From contig SEBV01000001.1 of NCBI GenBank assembly GCA_004172865.1, positions 1-64,000 on the forward strand: a DNA stretch of 64,000 nt, written 5' to 3'. Source of the stretch: Gammaproteobacteria bacterium. Lineage in GTDB: Bacteria > Pseudomonadota > Gammaproteobacteria > Pseudomonadales > Cellvibrionaceae. Numbering within the stretch: the stretch's first letter is position 1; each line of letters begins with the position of its first letter. Under the pieces are notes generated by a model, which saw only the letters and a list, made by a program, of their open reading frames with translations, was not told where the DNA came from and did no database searches. The position numbers and the translations under genes are program-made. This document shows, in pieces, positions 62,452 through 64,000 of the stretch.

Positions 62452-63303
62452 ATGAAACAATATTTAGACCTGGCGCAACGCATCGTCGATGAAGGCATCT
62501 GGATTGCCAACAACCGAACCGGCAAACGCTGCCTGACCTTGATTAATGCCGACCTCTCCTATGATGTCGGTGGCAATAAATTCCCCATTATCACGACTCG
62601 TAAAAGCTACTGGAAAGCCGCTATCGCGGAGTTGCTTGGCTATATTCGCGGCTACGATAATGCAGCGCAATTTCGCGCGCTGGGCACTAAGTCTTGGGAT
62701 GCTAACGCTAATGAAAACGCCGTATGGCTAGCAAATCCGGTGCGCAAAGGCGCGGATGACATGGGCCGTGTTTACGGCGTTCAGGGTCGCGCCTGGTTAA
62801 AACCCAATGGCGAAACGTTTGATCAGCTGCAAAAAATAGTGAGCAATCTTTCCAAAGGAATTGATGATCGCGGCGAGATTTTATCGTTTTATAATCCCGG
62901 AGAATTCGACGTGGGTTGTTTACGTCCATGCATGCATACTCATACTTTTTCGCTGCTCAATGACACGCTTTATCTAACCAGTTACCAACGTTCGTGCGAT
63001 GTACCATTAGGTTTAAATTTCAATCAAATTCAGGTTTTTACTCTCCTGGCATTGGTAGCGCAAATCACCGGACACAAAGCAGGCACGGCCTATCATAAAA
63101 TCGTTAACGCACACATTTATGAAGACCAGTTGCCATTAATGCGCGACGTGCAATTAAAGCGTCTACCTTTTGAATCGCCGTCATTAATTATTAATCCAGA
63201 TATTAAATCGTTAAAAGATTTAGAAACCTGGGTGACGCTGGATGATTTTGAAGTTAAAGGTTATCAACATTACGATCCAATTCAATATCCATTTTCTGTT
63301 TAG
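62452..63303 (+). CDS. thyA: Thymidylate synthase
   Basis: Makes dTMP from dUMP using methylene-tetrahydrofolate, cytoplasmic dimer. 283 residues. This is the form found in Vibrio and Shewanella: the N-terminus is [19 protein letters not shown], the central part has [20 protein letters not shown], and the catalytic Cys is in [13 protein letters not shown]. The substrate region [15 protein letters not shown] follows, and the end is [10 protein letters not shown]. The active-site surroundings (PCMHTH instead of the E. coli PCHAFFQF) are normal for this branch. folA follows after 72 bases and regenerates the folate. Confidence 0.97.
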   Translation: MKQYLDLAQRIVDEGIWIANNRTGKRCLTLINADLSYDVGGNKFPIITTRKSYWKAAIAELLGYIRGYDNAAQFRALGTKSWDANANENAVWLANPVRKGADDMGRVYGVQGRAWLKPNGETFDQLQKIVSNLSKGIDDRGEILSFYNPGEFDVGCLRPCMHTHTFSLLNDTLYLTSYQRSCDVPLGLNFNQIQVFTLLALVAQITGHKAGTAYHKIVNAHIYEDQLPLMRDVQLKRLPFESPSLIINPDIKSLKDLETWVTLDDFEVKGYQHYDPIQYPFSV

Positions 63304-63375
63304 TGAATCACATCATGCAATGGATTGCATTGTTAGGCTATAACTCCAGTCATCTTTTCGCGTAGAAATATTTTT

Positions 63376-63882
63376 ATGAAACTCTCACTCATAGTTGCAA
63401 CTGCGCACAACAATGTTATTGGCCGCAAGAATGAATTACCTTGGCATTTGCCGCAGGATTTGAAATATTTTAAATCCCACACGCTCGGCAAGCCAATTAT
63501 TATGGGGCGCAAAACATTTGAATCCATTGGTAAACCGCTGCCAGGCCGCACTAATATTGTAATAACTCGCCAAAAAGATTGGAGCTTTGCTGGTGTGTTA
63601 GTGGCAAAAAATATCGAAGAGGCGCTAGAGATAGGTCAAGCGTTTCGCAATGAGCAAAATAATATTTCAGACGAAGTTGTGGTGATTGGTGGTGCAGAAA
63701 TTTATCGCCACGCGCTGCCCATCGCAGACCGCGTATATCTTACAAAAATCGATGTAAACGTAGATGGTGGAGACGCACATTTTCCCGATCTTTCACCTAC
63801 GCAATGGAAACTGGTCTCCGAATTGCCCGGTGAAAGTGATGCAAATTTAAAACATAAATTTTTAGTCTTTGACCGAATTTAA
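63376..63882 (+). CDS. folA: Dihydrofolate reductase
   Basis: NADPH-dependent reductase that restores tetrahydrofolate after thymidylate synthesis; target of trimethoprim. 168 residues. The N-terminus LSLIVATAHNNVIGRKNELP is followed by WHLPQDLKYFKSHTLGKPII, with the catalytic acidic residue at Asp (PQDLKYF, about position 28). GRKTFESIGKPLPGRTNIVI and VVIGGAEIYRHALPIADRVYL complete the pattern. Its stop codon overlaps that of a minus-strand gene by a few bases. Confidence 0.96.
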   Translation: MKLSLIVATAHNNVIGRKNELPWHLPQDLKYFKSHTLGKPIIMGRKTFESIGKPLPGRTNIVITRQKDWSFAGVLVAKNIEEALEIGQAFRNEQNNISDEVVVIGGAEIYRHALPIADRVYLTKIDVNVDGGDAHFPDLSPTQWKLVSELPGESDANLKHKFLVFDRI

Positions 63883-64000
63883 TTTTTAGTCATCACCAAC
63901 TGAATACCGCCGACTTTAAATCCGAACTTTGTTAGTTCGGATTCATTCAAAACCGTTTTTTCATCAAGCAACCACATCCAATCTTTTACACTCAGATTAA
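63879..64000 (-). CDS. C-terminal end of an unidentified protein (partial)
   Basis: Open minus-strand frame without stops from the window edge to a TAA at 63881-63879, giving about 39 C-terminal residues (NLSVKDWMWLLDEKTVLNES, then ELTKFGFKVGGIQLVMTKN). The amphipathic, natural-looking composition supports a real gene. It converges on folA and shares the stop region with it. A hairpin (AATCCGAAC and GTTCGGATT, 63919-63943) lies within the frame. The family cannot be told from so short a piece. Confidence 0.5.
   Translation of the reverse strand, partial: NLSVKDWMWLLDEKTVLNESELTKFGFKVGGIQLVMTKN

Noticed and set aside
1-64000. CRISPR arrays, prophage, insertion sequences, rRNA or tRNA genes
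   Set aside because: No regular direct repeats with spacers, no transposase or phage structural gene and no tRNA-like cloverleaf were recognised on reading; a tRNA scan would be needed to exclude small RNA genes fully.

Overview
The window looks like chromosome of a free-living, flagellated gammaproteobacterium of the Cellvibrio type (family Cellvibrionaceae). This rests on gene order (rpsR-rplI-dnaB; bamD divergent from rluD-pgeF; rppH-ptsP-lgt-thyA-folA), on the Vibrio/Shewanella-like ThyA, and on a Gly/Ser-linker PKD lipoprotein of a kind common in polysaccharide degraders. The species assignment is inference; no rRNA or tRNA gene was seen.

Layout. 1-2250: ribosomal proteins S18 and L9, a strong terminator, and the replicative helicase dnaB. 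2322-6360: a large PKD lipoprotein, a MOSC protein and a short-chain dehydrogenase. 6418-11218: a complete tripartite drug-efflux operon on the minus strand (marR, outer-membrane factor, emrA, emrB), with a readable sigma-70 promoter overlapped by palindromic operators. 11389-13394: panC and panD, separated by a RelE/ParE-type toxin-antitoxin pair. 13486-15500: a radical-SAM/helix-hairpin-helix protein overlapping a DUF4130-type partner, a putative DNA modification or repair pair of unknown chemistry. 15520-21291: a large hybrid histidine kinase divergent from acs, with several palindromes between them.

21363-25260 is an AT-rich accessory block. Four small unknown genes lie on the minus strand. 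They are separated by two complete, mutually similar attC recombination sites (23756-23879 and 24532-24658), a half attC (23281-23331) and a possible remnant. I read this as an integron cassette array without an integrase in view (a CALIN or the tail of a chromosomal integron). It is the most notable structure in the window.

25328-34984: a translationally coupled MHYT hybrid kinase and HD-GYP regulator (c-di-GMP turnover), a flavin monooxygenase divergent from an AraC regulator, an Smr protein, a DUF6524 membrane protein, a GNAT acetyltransferase and a PilS-like kinase without PilR beside it. 35302-39890: nadE, bamD, rluD, pgeF. 39932-43677: a pentapeptide-repeat protein fused to a class III nucleotidyl-cyclase domain with altered substrate residues, then an opgB-like gene broken by one extra T in a homopolymer. 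43736-47842: a five-PAS GGDEF-EAL protein. 48136-57656: transporters, small membrane proteins, flgT, rlmI and a cytidine-deaminase-like gene. 57690-64000: HAD phosphatase, rppH, ptsP, lgt, thyA, folA and the 3' end of an unidentified minus-strand gene.

Signalling is prominent: four sensor kinases or regulators, a GGDEF-EAL protein, an HD-GYP protein and the cyclase fusion. Start codons were moved from the longest reading frame where a Shine-Dalgarno sequence, a signal peptide or family length argued for it. Domain boundaries are estimates by eye.
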